This document shows positions 20,101 to 35,100 of a stretch of 64,000 nucleotides of DNA, one piece after another. This DNA is from Streptomyces tibetensis. GTDB taxonomy: Bacteria; Actinomycetota; Actinomycetes; Streptomycetales; Streptomycetaceae. Every line of letters begins with the position of its first letter. Position 1 is the first letter of the stretch. The stretch is taken from contig NZ_SZVW01000018.1 of NCBI RefSeq assembly GCF_007655005.1, positions 1 to 64,000 of the forward strand, given 5' to 3'. Made by a program: the position numbers and the translations under genes. The notes beneath the pieces were generated by a model. The model made no database searches and had not been told where the DNA came from. It saw only the letters and a list, made by a program, of their open reading frames with translations.

Positions 20101-23100
20101 CGCACCTCGTCGGCACCGGCGGTGCGGTGGGTGCTGGGGCCGGGCCCGGCGCTCGTCCCGCCGTACGAGACGGCCGCGCGCCGGTGAGCCGGGACGCGCG
20201 CGGCGCACAGCCGGACGTGGACGCACACGCACCACTCAACCGCTCCGCACACGCGCCACTCAACCGCTCCGCACGCACGCCACTCAACCGCTCGGCACGC
20301 ACGCCGCTGAGCCGCTCCGCACGCACGCCGCTGAGCCGTTCCGCACGCACGCCGTTGAGCCGCGGCGGCCGTGTGCGCGTCGCCGAGCGGTGCGCGCTCG
20401 CACCGCCGCCCGGTCGTTCGTCCGCCGACGATGGGCAGCGCGAGCCCCGGTCGCTTACGACTCCACCAGCCCCGCCTCGTACGCCACGATCGCCGCCTGC
20501 ACCCGGTTGCGTACCTCCAGCCGGTCCAGAACCGCGCTGACGTAGGCCTTCACCGTGCCCTCGACCAGGTGCAGCCGGGCGGCGATCTCCGGGTTGGACA
20601 GGCCCGCGCCGACCAGGCCGAGCACCTCGCGCTCGCGGGGGCTCAGGACCGTCACCCGCGCGCGTGCCCGGGCCTCGCGGGTGAGGCGCCCGCCGCCGAG
20701 ACCCTCGTCGATGACGTACCGGGCCACCTTGGGTGAGAGGAACGCGGCACCTGCGGCCACCGCCCGCACGCCCGCCACGAGTTCGTACGGATCCCCGGAC
20801 TTCAGCAGGAAGCCGGTGGCGCCACCACCGAGGGCGCGGGTCACATAGGCACCCTCGGAGAAGGTGGTGAGCATCGCGACGGCCGTGCCGGGCACGGACC
20901 GCACGATCTCCTCCGCCGCCCCGAGGCCGTCCAGGCGGGGCATGCGGATGTCCAGCAGGGCAACGTCCGGGCGGTGCGCGCGGGCCAGCTCGACCGCCTC
21001 GCGCCCGTCGCCCGCCTCGGCGACGACCTCCGCCCCTCCGTCACTGCCCAGGATGGCGCGCACCCCGGCCCGGACCATCGCCTCGTCGTCGGCCAGCAGC
21101 ACCCGGATCGGTGCCCAGCCCGCCTTCCCTGTGCTCACCGTGCGAACTCCTCGTACTCTTCCCGGCCTTCGCCGGACATCCCGACCCCGGGGACCAGGTC
21201 CTTGGCGACCAGCCGCCCGGCCTCGAAGCACAGTCTGAAGTGGTCGACGGATACGAAGAGTTCGCCGCTCGCGCGGTAGTAGCGGCACTCGGCTCCCGCG
21301 GGCGGAACGGGAGCCCGGTCGTCGGGTGGGTCGTTCACATCACGGTCGGGCAGCACGCGCTCGACCTCGGCGGTGGGGGCACCCAGGCGCAGTTCCGCGT
21401 ACGCGGCCGGTTGGAGCACCGAGTGCGTCTCGGCGTACGCGTACCAGCCGAAGGCGGCGCCGACGAGCACGACGCCCACACCGGCCGCGGTGCCGAGGCC
21501 GACGGCGACCCGGCGGCGGACCTGGGTGAACGGTGCCGGGGCGGGGCGCGGAGGCGTGACGGCGGTCCGCTGCCCAGGGACGTACGCCCGGACCCGGAAG
21601 CCCTCTTCGTGACGGCCCGCCTCGAACTCCCCGCCGACCGAGGTCACCGCGGCCCGCAGCCCGAGCAGGCCCGTGCCGCCTCCGGACGGCGGGGGACCGT
21701 CCTGTGTCGCCCGGCCACTGGTGATCGTGACGGACGTGCCCGCGGCGCGTCCGGTGACCGCCACGACCACGGGGGCGCCCGGCGCGTGCCGTGCCGCGTT
21801 GGTCAATGCCTCCCGGGTCACCCGGTGCAACAGCCGCTCGGCGATGCCGCCGGGGTCCGCGGGCGGGTCGTGTCCGGCGGGGTCCCAGCGCACGGGGAGG
21901 CCCGACTCGGCCGCGCGGGCGACGAGTTGTTCCAGGGTCTCGCCCGCCGGCGTCAGCGGTACCGGCTCGTCGTCCTCGCGCAGCACGCCGATGATGCGGT
22001 GCAGCCGGTCCGTGGCGTCGGCGGCGGCCGCGCGCAGGTCGGCCGCCGCGGCCCGGTGTTCCTCGCCGAGGCCGTGGGCGACCTGGAGGGCACCCGCGCG
22101 CAGGGCGATGAGGCTCAGCTCGTGGCCGAGGGAATCGTGCATGTCCTGGGCGATCCGGGCCCGTTCGCGCAGCCGGGCGCGCTCCTCGGCGAAGCCGGCC
22201 TCGTCCTCCAGCCGGGCGACGCGCAGCCACCCCGCCTCGGCCAGCTCACGGCTCTGCCGCCAGTAGCGCCCGCCGAGCCAGGGAAAGACACAGCCGAAGA
22301 GCAGCGTGCCCGCCATGACGAGGCACTCGGGGGCCGGGTCGACCCCGGCGAGCGCGCTGCGCGCGGCGCCCGCGCAGCCGACGGCCGCGAAGCACACCAG
22401 GGCCGGGCGCGCCCGGCCCGCCCGCAGCCCGAGCAACAGCGCGCACACGCCGAGGGCGGGGCCGTAGGAGACGGTGAACAGGGCGGGGGCGGCGGCGAGA
22501 CTCAAAGCCGCCACCAGCCCGAAGGCGACCAGAGGCAACCGCCGGGACAAGGCGGCGGCCCCGCCCAGCACGACCACACCGGCCGCCTGCTGCCAGCCGG
22601 CCCGCGGCTCGTTCAGCCCGACCCGGTCCGCCGTGAGCGCCGGGACGGCGAAGGCGGCCCAGAGGAGGGCGCCGCGGGCGAGAGAGGCCGGGCCGGGACG
22701 CTGCATGCGCCTGACGCTACAAGCGCCCGGCCCGGCCGCACTGCTGTCGATCGTCAGGTAGCTGGGTGCTTCAGGGGTGGCGGTTCAACCGAACAGGGGC
22801 CTCTGCGTGGCACCATCGAAGGGCCATGACTGCTCCCACGAAACCCCCGCATCCCACCGCCGCCTCCCCCTCCACCCCCTCCGGTGAGACCCCTTCGGGC
22901 CCGGCCCTCGGAGAGAACCTGCACTCCCCCGTCATCGACTGGTTCGGCGAACACGCCCGTGACCTGCCGTGGCGGCGTCCCGAGGCCGGGGCGTGGGGGG
23001 TGATGGTCAGCGAGTTCATGCTGCAGCAGACCCCGGTGAGCCGTGTTCTGCCCGTCTACGAGCAGTGGCTGGAGCGCTGGCCGCGCCCGGCCGACCTGGC

Positions 23101-26100
23101 CAAGGATGCGCCCGGCGAGGCCGTTCGCGCCTGGGGGCGGCTCGGTTACCCCCGCCGCGCGCTGCGGCTGCACGGCGCCGCCGTCGCCATAACGGAACGG
23201 CACGGCGGTGACGTACCGGCCGACCACGCGCACCTGCTGGCGCTGCCCGGCATCGGCGAGTACACGGCCGCCGCCGTCGCCTCCTTCGCCTACGGGCAGC
23301 GGCACCCGGTGCTGGACACCAACGTGCGCCGGGTCTTCGCCCGCGCGGTCACCGGCGTGCAGTACCCGCCGAACGCCACCACCGCCGCCGAGCGCAAGCT
23401 GGCCCGCGCGCTGCTGCCCGACGACGAGCCGACCGCCGCCCGCTGGGCCGCCGCCTCCATGGAGCTGGGCGCGCTGGTGTGCACGGCGAAGAGCGAGTCG
23501 TGTCACCGCTGCCCGATCGCCGCGCAGTGCGCGTGGCGGCTGGCGGGCAAGCCGGAGCACGACGGGCCGCCGCGCCGGGGCCAGACCTACGCGGGCACCG
23601 ACCGGCAGGTGCGCGGGCGGCTGCTCGCCGTGCTGCGGGAGGCCCACGGGCCCGTACCGCAGGCGGCCCTGGACCGGGTGTGGCATGAGCCGGTGCAGCG
23701 GGCCCGCGCCCTCGACGGTCTGGTCGCCGACGGTCTGGTGGAGCCGCTGGCGGGCGGTTCGTACCGGCTGCCGCTGACCTGACATACAGACAGGTCACAG
23801 CCGTGGACCGCCGCCCGTAACAGAGATCGGGGTGGACAAATCACCCCGAACCATCCCCAACACCCCCATCGCCCTACCCCGTTCGGGTTTCCGTTACACA
23901 ACCGACGGACAGCCGAGCGCTGGCCGCAGGCTGCTTCGGACAGCGCCGTGACAACGCCTCCGTACCTTCAGATGCGTTCCCGGAAGACACGGGAGCGCTG
24001 AAGACCACAGGCAGTACACGGGCGGCGGGGAGCCGGCCCGAAACGGGGAAACGGGAGGCGGTTCACCATGGCGCAGGGCGAGGTGCTCGAGTTCGAGGAG
24101 TACGTCCGCACCCGGCAGGACGCGCTGCTGCGCAGTGCCCGCCGCCTGGTCCCGGACCCGACGGATGCGCAGGACCTGCTGCAGACCGCGCTGGTACGGA
24201 CGTACGGCCGGTGGGAGACCATCGAGGACAAGCGGCTGGCCGACGCCTACCTGCGCCGGGTGATGATCAACACCCGTACGGAGTGGTGGCGGGCGCGGAA
24301 GCTGGAGGAGGTCCCGACCGAGCAGCTTCCGGACGCCTCGGTCGACGACGCCACCGAGCAGCACGCGGACCGCGCCCTGCTCATGGACATCCTGAAGGTC
24401 CTCGCCCCGAAGCAGCGCAGTGTCGTGGTGCTGCGACACTGGGAGCAGATGTCCACGGAGGAGACGGCCGCCGCCCTCGGCATGTCGGCCGGAACGGTCA
24501 AGAGCACGCTGCACCGGGCGCTCGCCCGGCTCCGCGAGGAGCTGGAGTCCCGCGACCTGGACGCACGCGCGCTGGAGCGTGAGGAGCGGGAGCGGTGCGC
24601 GGCCTGACCGGCGAGGGTTCCGCACGGACCCGGGGCAGTATCCAGGCGGTGAGCGCGGCCCTGGCCGTGCCCACCGCCCTCGCCCTTTTGGTGTCCGGGT
24701 GCGGCGCGGGCGGCACCGGCGCCCGTGACGAGGGCCCGGCGCACGCCGACTCGGTGGCGGGCGCCGCCGCCGCTACACCGTCCACCGCACCGTCGGCGTC
24801 GCCCGACACCGTGAACGCGGTCAAGCTCGTCAAGGACGACCCGAAGGTCGCGCCCGAGGTGAAGCGCGAGCTGAAGCCGTGCGTGGCGAACGAGTACCCG
24901 GTCGACGTCTCCTACGGCAATCTGACCTCAGGCTCGGCGGACGACGTCGTCGTCAACGTGCTGACCTGCGGCGACGCGGTGGGCGTCGGCAGTTACGTGT
25001 ACCGCGAGCAGCACGGCTCGTACGAGAACGTGTTCACGTCCGAGGAGCCGCCGGTCTACGCGGAGATCGACCGCGGCGACCTGGTGGTGACCAAGCAGGT
25101 GTACGACAAGGGTGACCCGGTGTCGAGTCCCTCCGGGGAGAACGTGATCACGTACAGATGGACCTCCGGCCACTTCGCCGAGAAGTACCGCACGCACAAC
25201 GACTACGGGAAGGTCGCCGGCGACAGCGCGACGCCGGCGCCGTCGCCGGCGGGCTGACGCGGGCGGAGGGCCGCGTGAACCGATCGGGCCACTCGGACCG
25301 ATCCTTGGGTGAACGCATCGCGCGGACCGTGCGTCCCAGCAGTAGAACGCACCTCCATCAACCGCACATGTGTCCCAGCAGTCGAAGGCACCCCCACGGA
25401 TCACAGAGGACAGAGAGCACCGGGATGGCAGACCAGACCCACGTCCTGTTCGTCGAGGACGACGACGTCATCCGCGAGGCCACGCAGCTCGCCCTGGAAC
25501 GGGACGGCTTCGTGGTCACGGCCATGCCCGACGGGCTGTCGGGTCTGGAGGCGTTCCGCGCGGACCGCCCCGACATCGCGCTGCTGGACGTGATGGTCCC
25601 CGGCCTCGACGGGGTCAGCCTGTGCCGCCGGATCCGGGACGAGTCGACCGTGCCGGTGATCATGCTGTCGGCGCGGGCCGACTCCATCGACGTCGTGCTG
25701 GGCCTGGAGGCGGGGGCCGACGACTATGTGACCAAGCCGTTCGACGGTGCCGTCCTGGTCGCCCGGATCCGCGCGGTGCTGCGTCGCTTCGGGCACGCGG
25801 GCGGCGGCCGGGGCGAGGATCCGGCCGCCCCGGCGAGCGGCGGGGTCCTGGCCTTCGGGGACCTGGAGGTCGACACCGAGGGCATGGAGGTCCGCCGCGC
25901 CGGGCAGCCGGTGGCGCTGACGCCGACCGAGATGCGGCTGCTGCTGGAGTTCTCCTCCGCGCCGGGCACGGTGCTCTCCCGCGACAAGCTGCTGGAACGG
26001 GTGTGGGATTACGGCTGGGGCGGTGACACCCGCGTCGTCGACGTGCATGTGCAGCGGCTGCGGCAGAAGATCGGCCAGGACCGGATCGAGACGGTCCGTG

Positions 26101-29100
26101 GCTTCGGCTACAAGTTGAAGGCCTGAGCAGGGGCAGGGGTATGAGGGGGCACTTCCGGCGCCTGGTCGCCGCGGGCCTGGAGCGGGCGGACATCCGTACG
26201 GGTCTCAGATGGAAGCTGAGCGCGGCCATCGCCCTGGTGGGCGCGCTGGTGGCGATCGCGCTGAGCCTCGTGGTGCACAACGCCGCCCGGGTCTCGATGC
26301 TGGACAACGCACGCGACCTGGCCGACGAGCGGATCATGATCGCCCAGCGCAATTTCGAGCTGTCCGGGCGGATGAACTTCCCCAACACCAAGATCAACGA
26401 CCCCGACCTGCCGCACGCGCTGCGGGACCGGGTCGAGGCGGGCCAGCGGGCGACGTACGTGGCGGACCGGCCGGGTGAGGTGCCCGACATATGGGCCGCC
26501 GTGCCGCTGAAGAACGGGCAGGTGATGTCGCTGCACTCGGGCTTCACCGACCGCAGCTCGGACATCCTCCAGGACCTCGACCAGGCTCTGCTCATCGGGT
26601 CCATCGCGGTCGTCCTCGGCGGCAGCGCGCTCGGGGTGCTCATCGGCGGGCATCTCTCGCGGCGGCTGCGCAAGGCGGCCATCGCTGCCAACCAGCTCGC
26701 GGGCGGCGAGACGGACGTGCGCGTGCGGGACGCCATGGGCGGGGTCGTACGGGACGAGACCGACGACCTGGCGAGCGCGGTGGACGCCATGGCGGACGCG
26801 CTGCGGCAGCGCATCGAGGCCGAGCGGCGGGTCACCGCCGACATCGCGCACGAACTGCGCACCCCGGTGACCGGGCTGCTGACCGCCGCGGAACTGCTGC
26901 CGCCCGGGCGCCCCACCGAGCTGGTGCTGGACCGGGCGAAGGCCATGCGCACGCTGGTCGAGGACGTGCTGGAGGTGGCCCGGCTGGACGGTGCCTCCGA
27001 GCGGGCGGAGCTGCAGGACCTCATGCTGGGCGAGTTCGTCGCCCGGCGGGTGGCGGCCAAGGATCCCGCCATCGAGGTGCGCATCGTGCACGAGTCGGAG
27101 GTGACCACCGACCCGCGCCGCCTGGAACGCGTCCTGTTCAACCTCCTGGCCAACGCGGCCCGGCACGGCAAGCCGCCCATCGAGGTCAGCGTCGAGGGCC
27201 GGGTCATCCGGGTGCGCGACCACGGCCCGGGCTTTCCCGAGGACCTGCTCGCCGAGGGGCCGAGCCGCTTCCGCACCGGCAGCAGGGACCGGGCAGGGCA
27301 GGGCCACGGGCTCGGCCTGACCATCGCGGCCGGACAGGCCCGGGTGATGGGCGCCCGGCTGACCTTCCGCAACGTCCGCACCCCCGGGACACCGGAGCAT
27401 CTGCCGGCCGAGGGCGCGGTCGCGGTGCTGTGGCTGCCGGAGCACGCGCCGACGAGCACCGGGAGCTACCCGATGCTGCCGGGTTCGTGAGCCTCCCGGG
27501 CCTTCGGGACCGGCCGGGTCGACGGGGCCTTCGGGACCGGCCGGGTCGACCCGGCCTTCGGGACCGGCCGGGTCGACCGGGTCAGCAGGACCAGTCCTGG
27601 TCCATGTCCAGGCCGCCCTCGCGGGGCTGGTTGAACGAGAACCAGTTGCCGGAGTCGTCGCGGAACAGCGCCTCCGTGCCGTACGGGCGCTCCTGCGGCT
27701 CCTGGAGGAACTCCACGCCCTTGTCCTTGAGCTTCTTGTAGTCGCCGTGGATGTCGTCGGTGGTCAGCACGCCCGCGCCGAGCGCGCCCTTCGTCACGAG
27801 CTTCTTGAGCATCTCGGCGGACTCGGGGTCCATCGCGGGCCCGCCCGGCACCATCAGTGTCAGCTCGACGTCGGGCTGGTTCGGCGAGCCGACCGTGAGC
27901 CAGCGCATGCCGCCCTCGCCCATGGTCATGTCCGTACGGACCTCCAGGCCCAGTTTCTCCGTGTAGAACTCCTTGGCCCGGTCCTGGTCGAGGACCCAGA
28001 CGGTCGAGATGGCGAGACCCTTGATCATGGCGTGCTCCTGCTCTGACGCTGCGGCCGGTGGTGTCCGCCCTGCCACGGTAGGCAGCGGGGGTGTCAGCCC
28101 GCTTCTTCGGAATTGCGCTGCTTCGCTTCTCCGGAACGGCGAGGCTTCGCCGCTCCGGAATCGCGCCGCTCACCGGCGCCGGGTGCGGAGCGGAAGCCGC
28201 CGGCCCAGAGCATGGCGTAGCAGCCGGGTATGAGGGCGGCTCCCCGGCCCACGTGCTTCGTCCGGTACTCGCTGGGGGTGAGACCCGTCCAGGTCTTGAA
28301 GCGCGCCGAGAACGTGCCGACGCTGCTGAAGCCGACCACGTGGCAGATCTCCGTCACCGAGAGGTTCGCCGTGCGCAGCAGGTCCTCGGCGCGGTCCATC
28401 CGGCGGTGCGTGAGGTACTGGCCGGGGGTCTCGCCGTACGCCTCCTTGAAGGCGCGGATGAAGTGGTAGCGCGAGTACCCGGCGTGGGCGGCGACGGTGT
28501 CCAGGTCCAGCCGGGGATCGGCCCAGTCCCGGTCCATCGCGTCCTTCGCCAGCCGGACCTGGCGCGTCTTGTCCATGCGACCGATGGTGGCACGGGGGTC
28601 TGACAACGGCCCCGGCCGCGAGCGCGGGCAGCGGCCCCTGCGCCGCGCGGAGCAGAGGACCGGCCGAGCGACTCCCCGGGCGACGCCCCCCGGGGGAGCC
28701 TGCGCCACTCGCAGCAGAGGTCCCCGGGCAAGGCGAAGGCCCCGGGCGATGTCCGCCCGGGGCCCTCGGCGAGAGGTGGTCAGACCGGCTCGACCACCGG
28801 CGTCTGGGCCGCCGGGTCGCCCGCCTTGCCGTCGTCCGATGCCGTCGGTCCCGCTCCCTTCAGCGGCACCTCCTTGACGAACACGGCCGCCACGAGGGCG
28901 AGAACCGCCACCACGGCCCCGAGCAGGAACGCCGAGTGCGTGCCGGCGGACACCGCGTGCTGGTACGCCTCCCGGACGAGCGCCGGCAGCTTCTGCATGC
29001 TCTTCCAGTCGAGCTGCGCCGACTGCTCGGTCACCTTGGAGCCCAGCCCCCCGGCCCGCTCGCTCATGACGTCCTGGACGCGGTTGTTGAACAGCGCGCC

Positions 29101-32100
29101 CATGATCGCGACGCCGAAGGAGGAGCCGAGCGTACGGAACAGGGTGGTCGACGAGGACGCGACGCCCATGTCCTTCATCTCCACGCTGTTCTGCGCGACC
29201 AGCATGGTGATCTGCATCAGGCAGCCCATGCCGAGCCCGACCACGGCCATGAAGATGCCGGACGTCAGACGGGAGGTCCCGGTGTCCATCGTGGACAGCA
29301 GGTACAGACCGACGATCATCAGTGCGCTGCCGAGGACCGGGAAGACCTTGTACTTGCCGGTGTTCGTGGTCACCCGCCCGGCGACCATCGAGGTCACCAG
29401 CATCGCGCCGAGCATCGGCAGGAGCAGCAGCCCGGAGTTGGTCGCGGAGGCACCCTGCACGGACTGCTGGTACAGCGGCAGGAAGAGCGTGGCGCCGAAC
29501 ATCACGAAGCCGGTGATGAAACCGATGACCGACATCAGCGTGAAGTTCAGGCTGCGGAAGATGTGCAGCGGCACCACCGGCTCCGCGGCCCGGGTCTGCC
29601 AGAACACGAACCCGACCAGCGCGGCCACCCCGATGCCGGTCAGCTCCATGATCCGCGCGGAGCTCCACGCGTACTCCGTGCCGCCCCACGTCGTCACCAG
29701 CACGATCGCTGTGATGCCGACGGTCAGCAGCGCGGCGCCCAGGTAGTCGATCCGCGCCTTGGAGCGCTTCCTCGGCAGGTGCAGCACGGCGGTGACGGCG
29801 ATGAGCGCGACCACGCCGAGCGGCAGGTTGATGTAGAAGGCCCAGCGCCAGCCCCAGTTGTCGGTGATCGTGCCGCCGACCAGCGGGCCGCCGATCATCG
29901 CCAGTGCCATGACGCCGGCCATCATGCCCTGGTACTTGCCGCGCTCCCGGGGCGGGATGAGGTCACCGATGATCGCCATGACGCCGACCATGAGACCGCC
30001 GGCGCCGAGGCCCTGCACCGCGCGGAAGCCGATCAGCTGGCCCATGTTCTGGGCCATGCCGCTGAGCGCGGAGCCGATCAGGAAGATCACGATGGACGAC
30101 AGGAACGTGCCCTTGCGGCCGTACATGTCGCCGAGCTTGCCCCACAGCGGGGTGGAGGCCGCGGTCGCGAGGGTGTAGGCGGTGACGACCCAGGAGAGGT
30201 GTTCGAGCCCGCCCAGCTCACCGACGATCGTCGGCATCGCGGTGCCGATGATCATGTTGTCGAGCATCGCGAGCATCATCGCGATCATCAGCGCGAGCAG
30301 CACGACCCGTACGCTCTTGGGCTGTTTTTCCCCGGCGTCTGCCACCGGTGTGTCCGTCTTGTCCGCCATCGCTTCCCACTCCCCCAGCTACCGCTACTTA
30401 CTTGCCGACCGGCTAGTGACTACACTCGGAAGCTAGCCGCGGAACTAGCCGGGCGTCAAGTAAGTTTTATGGAAAGCGGGCGGCGTAGGAAGATGGGCGG
30501 CACCATGGACGGCACCAGGCAGCGGCGCCGCGGGAACACCCGCCGGCGCATCCAGGACGTGGCCCTCGAACTCTTCGCCGAACACGGCTACGAGAAGACC
30601 TCCCTGCGCGAGATCGCGGAGTGCCTGGAGGTCACCAAGGCCGCGCTCTACTACCACTTCAAGACGAAGGAAGAGATCCTCGTCAGCATCTTCGAGGACC
30701 TCACCCAGCCGATCGAGGACCTGATCGAGTGGGGCCGGCAGCAGCCGCACACCCTGGCCACCAAGCAGGAGATCATCCGCCGCTACGCCGACACGCTCGC
30801 CGAGGCGGCGCCACTGTTCCGTTTCATGCACGAGAACCAGGCGACGGTGCGGGACCTGCGGATCGGCGAGTCCTTCAAGGCGCGCATCCACAGTCTGCGC
30901 GACATCATCGTCGACCCGGACGCGGACCTGGTCGACCAGGTCCGCTGCGCCAGCGCGATCTTCACGCTGCACGCCGGCATGTTCCTGCTCCAGGACATGG
31001 GAGACGACCCCGAGGAGAAGAACAAAGCCGTCCTCGAGGTCGCCACGGACCTGGTGACCCAGGCTCACCGGGGAGCCCGGGGCTAGCCAGGGCCCGCCGT
31101 TCGGATCAGGTCGCGGACGCGGGGCCTGGCACGCGCATCTGCCGCGTTGCCGTCAGGCGCCGACGCTCCACAGACCGGGCCTGCGCGGTCAGGCGGGTCA
31201 GACCGTCACGCCCTTGGCACGCAGGAACTTCACCGGGTCGACCGCCGAGCCGTAGTTCGGCGTCGTACGGATCTCGAAGTGCAGGTGCGGGCCGCTGGAG
31301 TTGCCGGTGTTGCCGGACCTGGCTATCTCCTGGCCGGTCTTGACGATCTGGCCGACGCGCACCTCGACCTTCGACAGGTGGGCGTACTGGGAGTACGTGC
31401 CGTTGCCGTGCTTGATGACGATGGCGTTGCCGTACGCGGGACCGTCGCCGGCGCCGTTACCGCCGGCCTTGACCACGGTGCCGCCGTGGGCGGCGACGAC
31501 CTGGGTGCCGCTCGGCACGGCGAAGTCCTGGCCGCTGTGCTTGTGCGCCCACATGCCGCCGTTCTGGGCGAAGCTCGCGGAGAGCGTGTACTTCTTCACC
31601 GGGTCGATCCAGGACGGCTTGGCCTTCTTGGCCGCGGCCTTCTTCTCGGCCGCCTTCTTGGCGGCGGCGGCCTTGGCGGCCTTCTCAGCCTTCGCGGCCT
31701 CGGCCTTGGCGACCTTGGCCTGGACGGCGGCCTGCGCCTGGACGGCGCCGGCGGCCCCGGACGCGGCCGTGGTGTCGGCGGCGGACGCGACCCCGGCTCC
31801 CAGTGCGACCGAGACACCAAGGCCGGCGGCCAGCACGGTCGCACGGGTGCGGAGCTGGGACGTACGGGAAGAACGGGACGTGACGCGCTGGGACATCGAA
31901 ACCTCGTATGGAAGGGGACGGAGAAAACCACCCGGCGCACAACCGCTCGCCGTGTGGCCATCCCTTGGTAACCCGAAGTCCGACAAACTCCCAAAAGCGT
32001 GATCTACGACGCTAGTTAGTAATTTGGTTCAGTGTTCTACGTCTCTTGACACAGCAGTCATTCAGGACGAATCAGGACACTGGCCAGCACTTCCACCCGG

Positions 32101-35100
32101 ATTCCGGGGGAAGAATCCCTTTTCTCCCGGTCCGTTATCCACTAATCCAGCTAGTAACGGACATATCGCCTGTGCGCCATGTCACCGCGGACCCTCTTCG
32201 GCCATTCAGAAAATGTGGCGCAGGCCTCTAGGCGCCTACCGTCCGGTAACCCTACGGTTCCCCTCACGCCACCCTCGAGCACGAGCATGCACACGACATG
32301 TTGGCAGCGTCACGGACGTGAGAGGACCCCCACGACATGCAGACCCGACGCCCCTGGTTGCACCGTGCATCAGTGACCGCCGTCTCGGCGGCGGCCCTCG
32401 TGGCGATGGCCGCACCGGCCGACGCCGCGACCGCCACACAGGCCTCCACGACCACCGCCACCGCCACGTCCGCGGCCGCGGCCGCGGCCGCGGACGTCGA
32501 CTACGGCACCTGGCAGAAGGACTGCCAGGCCGTGATGGACCAGGCGCTGCCCTATCTGAAGCAGCGGATCGCGGCCCAGAAGCCGGGCGAGAAGCAGGCG
32601 ATCGTCTTCGACATCGACAACACGACGCTGGAGACGGACTTCGGCTTCGCGTATCCGCAACCGGCCAACAAGCCGGTCCTGGAGGCCGCCAGATACGCAC
32701 AGGAGCGCGGAGTCGCCCTGTTCTTCGTGACCGCACGGCCGGACATCATCGCCTCGTTCACCCAGTACAACCTCAAGCAGACCGGCTACCAGGTCTCCGG
32801 ACTCTACGTCCGCAACTTCATCGACCTCTTCAAGAACGTCGCCGACTACAAGACGGCCCAGCGCGTCGACGTCGAGCGCAAGGGCTACACGATCATCGCG
32901 AACATCGGCAACAGCGCCACCGACCTTTCGGGCGGCCACGCCGAGAGGACGTTCAAGCTGCCGGACTACGACGGGCAGCTGTCCTGACCCGGCTGGTCAA
33001 CTGCGAGTAGTCTCACCCCCGTTCACGCGATCACGGGGGTGAGGCGGATGGATCCGACGGTTCTCGGGGGCAGACTGGCGTCCTCGCTGGTCGCCCCACT
33101 GCTGAAGAAGCTCTTCCGTTCGGAGAGCCCGGGCGCGGGCCTGCTCGACCAGCCCGTGCGCCTCGCCGCGCTCGTGTCCTTCCGGGGCGAGAAGCGCACT
33201 CTGGACGAGCGGGACGTACAGAAGCTCGCCGGACGGATCGTGGCGCAGGCGGTGGACTCTCCCGGCGAGCCCCCCTTCCCGTCCGACGAGCAGATCGCCG
33301 TCGCCGACACACTGGCGCGCAGGCTGCTCGCCCTCGGCGACCTCGACATGGACGACGTCCAGGCGGTCCGCCTGGGTCACCGCGAGCTGGCCAAGAAACT
33401 GCACTACGCGGCCCTCGCACCCGACGGCCTGTCCGCGGACTCCTGCCACTTCCTCGATCACGCGACCGAGTGGGCGTGCCTGAACATCCTGGAGTTCTTC
33501 ACCCGTCGCTCCACGTTCATCGCCCGCACCCTCGTCGAGCAGACCCGGAGCCAGGAGGAGCTGATCGCCAAGGTCGACGAGCTGCTCACCCGTACTCCCC
33601 GCCCGTACGCCCGTGACGCCTCCTTCGAACGCCGCTACCTGCGGTTCGTCGCCGAGCGCCACAACCACATCACCATCTACGGCATCGACCTGAGGGACTC
33701 CCCGGACCGCTGGCCCCTCGAAGTGGCCTATCTGAGCCTGGAGGCCGCCGGCGCCGAGCAGGGCGGGCTGCCCGAGGCACCGCCGGCCGAATCCGCGGCC
33801 GCCGCAGGCGCCACCGTGCGGCTCCCGGCGGAGGAGGCCCTCAGCAGCCACGACAGGGTCATGCTGCGCGGCGACGCCGGCTCCGGCAAGACCACCCTCG
33901 TGCAGTGGCTGGCGGTGACCGCCACCCGGGACACGGCCCGCATCCCGTTCGTCCTCCCTCTGCGCACCCTGATCCGCGTGGGCGCGCTCCCCGCGCCGTC
34001 CGCCTTCCTCACGGCGGTGGGCTGCCCGCTCGCCCCGCCCGAGGGCTGGGCCGAACGCGTCCTGACCGCCGGGCGCGGGCTCGTGCTCGTCGATGGCCTG
34101 GACGAGATCCCCGCCGCCGACCGGCACCGCACACGTGACTGGCTGCTTTCCCTGATCCACGCCTTCCCCGGCAATCACTGGCTGCTGACCTCACGCCCCA
34201 CAGCGGTACGCCCCGACTGGCTGGCCGCGGAGGGATTCCGGGAACTGACCCTCGCCCCGATGCGCCGGGCCGACGTGACGACGTTCGTGCACCGCTGGCA
34301 CGCGGCCGCGCGGGCGCCCGAGTACGAGACGCAGCTCCTGGACGCCCTGCACACCAAACGTGACCTGGCCCGCCTCGCCACCAATCCCTTGATGTGCGGA
34401 CTTGTCTGCGCCCTCCACCGGGAACGGCGGGGCTACCTCCCCACCGGCCGCAAGGAGCTCTACGACGCCGCCCTCGGGATGCTGCTCGCGCGCCGCGACC
34501 GGGAGCGGGGCATGGGCGCGGTGGACGGGATCGAACTGGGCGAGGAGGCCCAACTGGAGTTGCTCCAGCGCCTCGCCTACGCGCTCGTGCTGAGCGGACG
34601 GACCGAGATGAGCCTGGAGACGGCCGAGGGCATCGTGGGGCGCTGCCTGCCGACGATCGCACGGGTGCCGGAACAGCGGGACGCGACCGACGTGCTGCAC
34701 GCCCTCATGCTTCGCAGCGGCCTGCTCCGCCAGCCGGCAGAGGGCGTCGTCCACTTCGTCCACCGCACCTTCCAGGACTACCTGGGCGCCCGGTACGCCG
34801 TCGAGGAGGGACACCTGGACGTCATCGCCGGACACGCGGGCGACAGCCTGTGGGAGGACGTGATCCGCATGGCGGTCGCGCACGCCCGGCCCCGGGAGCG
34901 GGCCATGCTGCTCCGCCGCCTGCTGGCCGAGGACACCCCACGGCTGACCCTCCTCGCCCTGGCCTGCCTGGAGCACGCCGCGGCCCTGGATCCCGGGGTA
35001 CGGACCGAGGTGGAGGAACGGGCCGGGGCGCTCATCCCGCCACGCGAGACGGAGGAGGCGAGGGCCCTGGCGGAAGCGGGCCCACTGGTGCTGGAGCTGC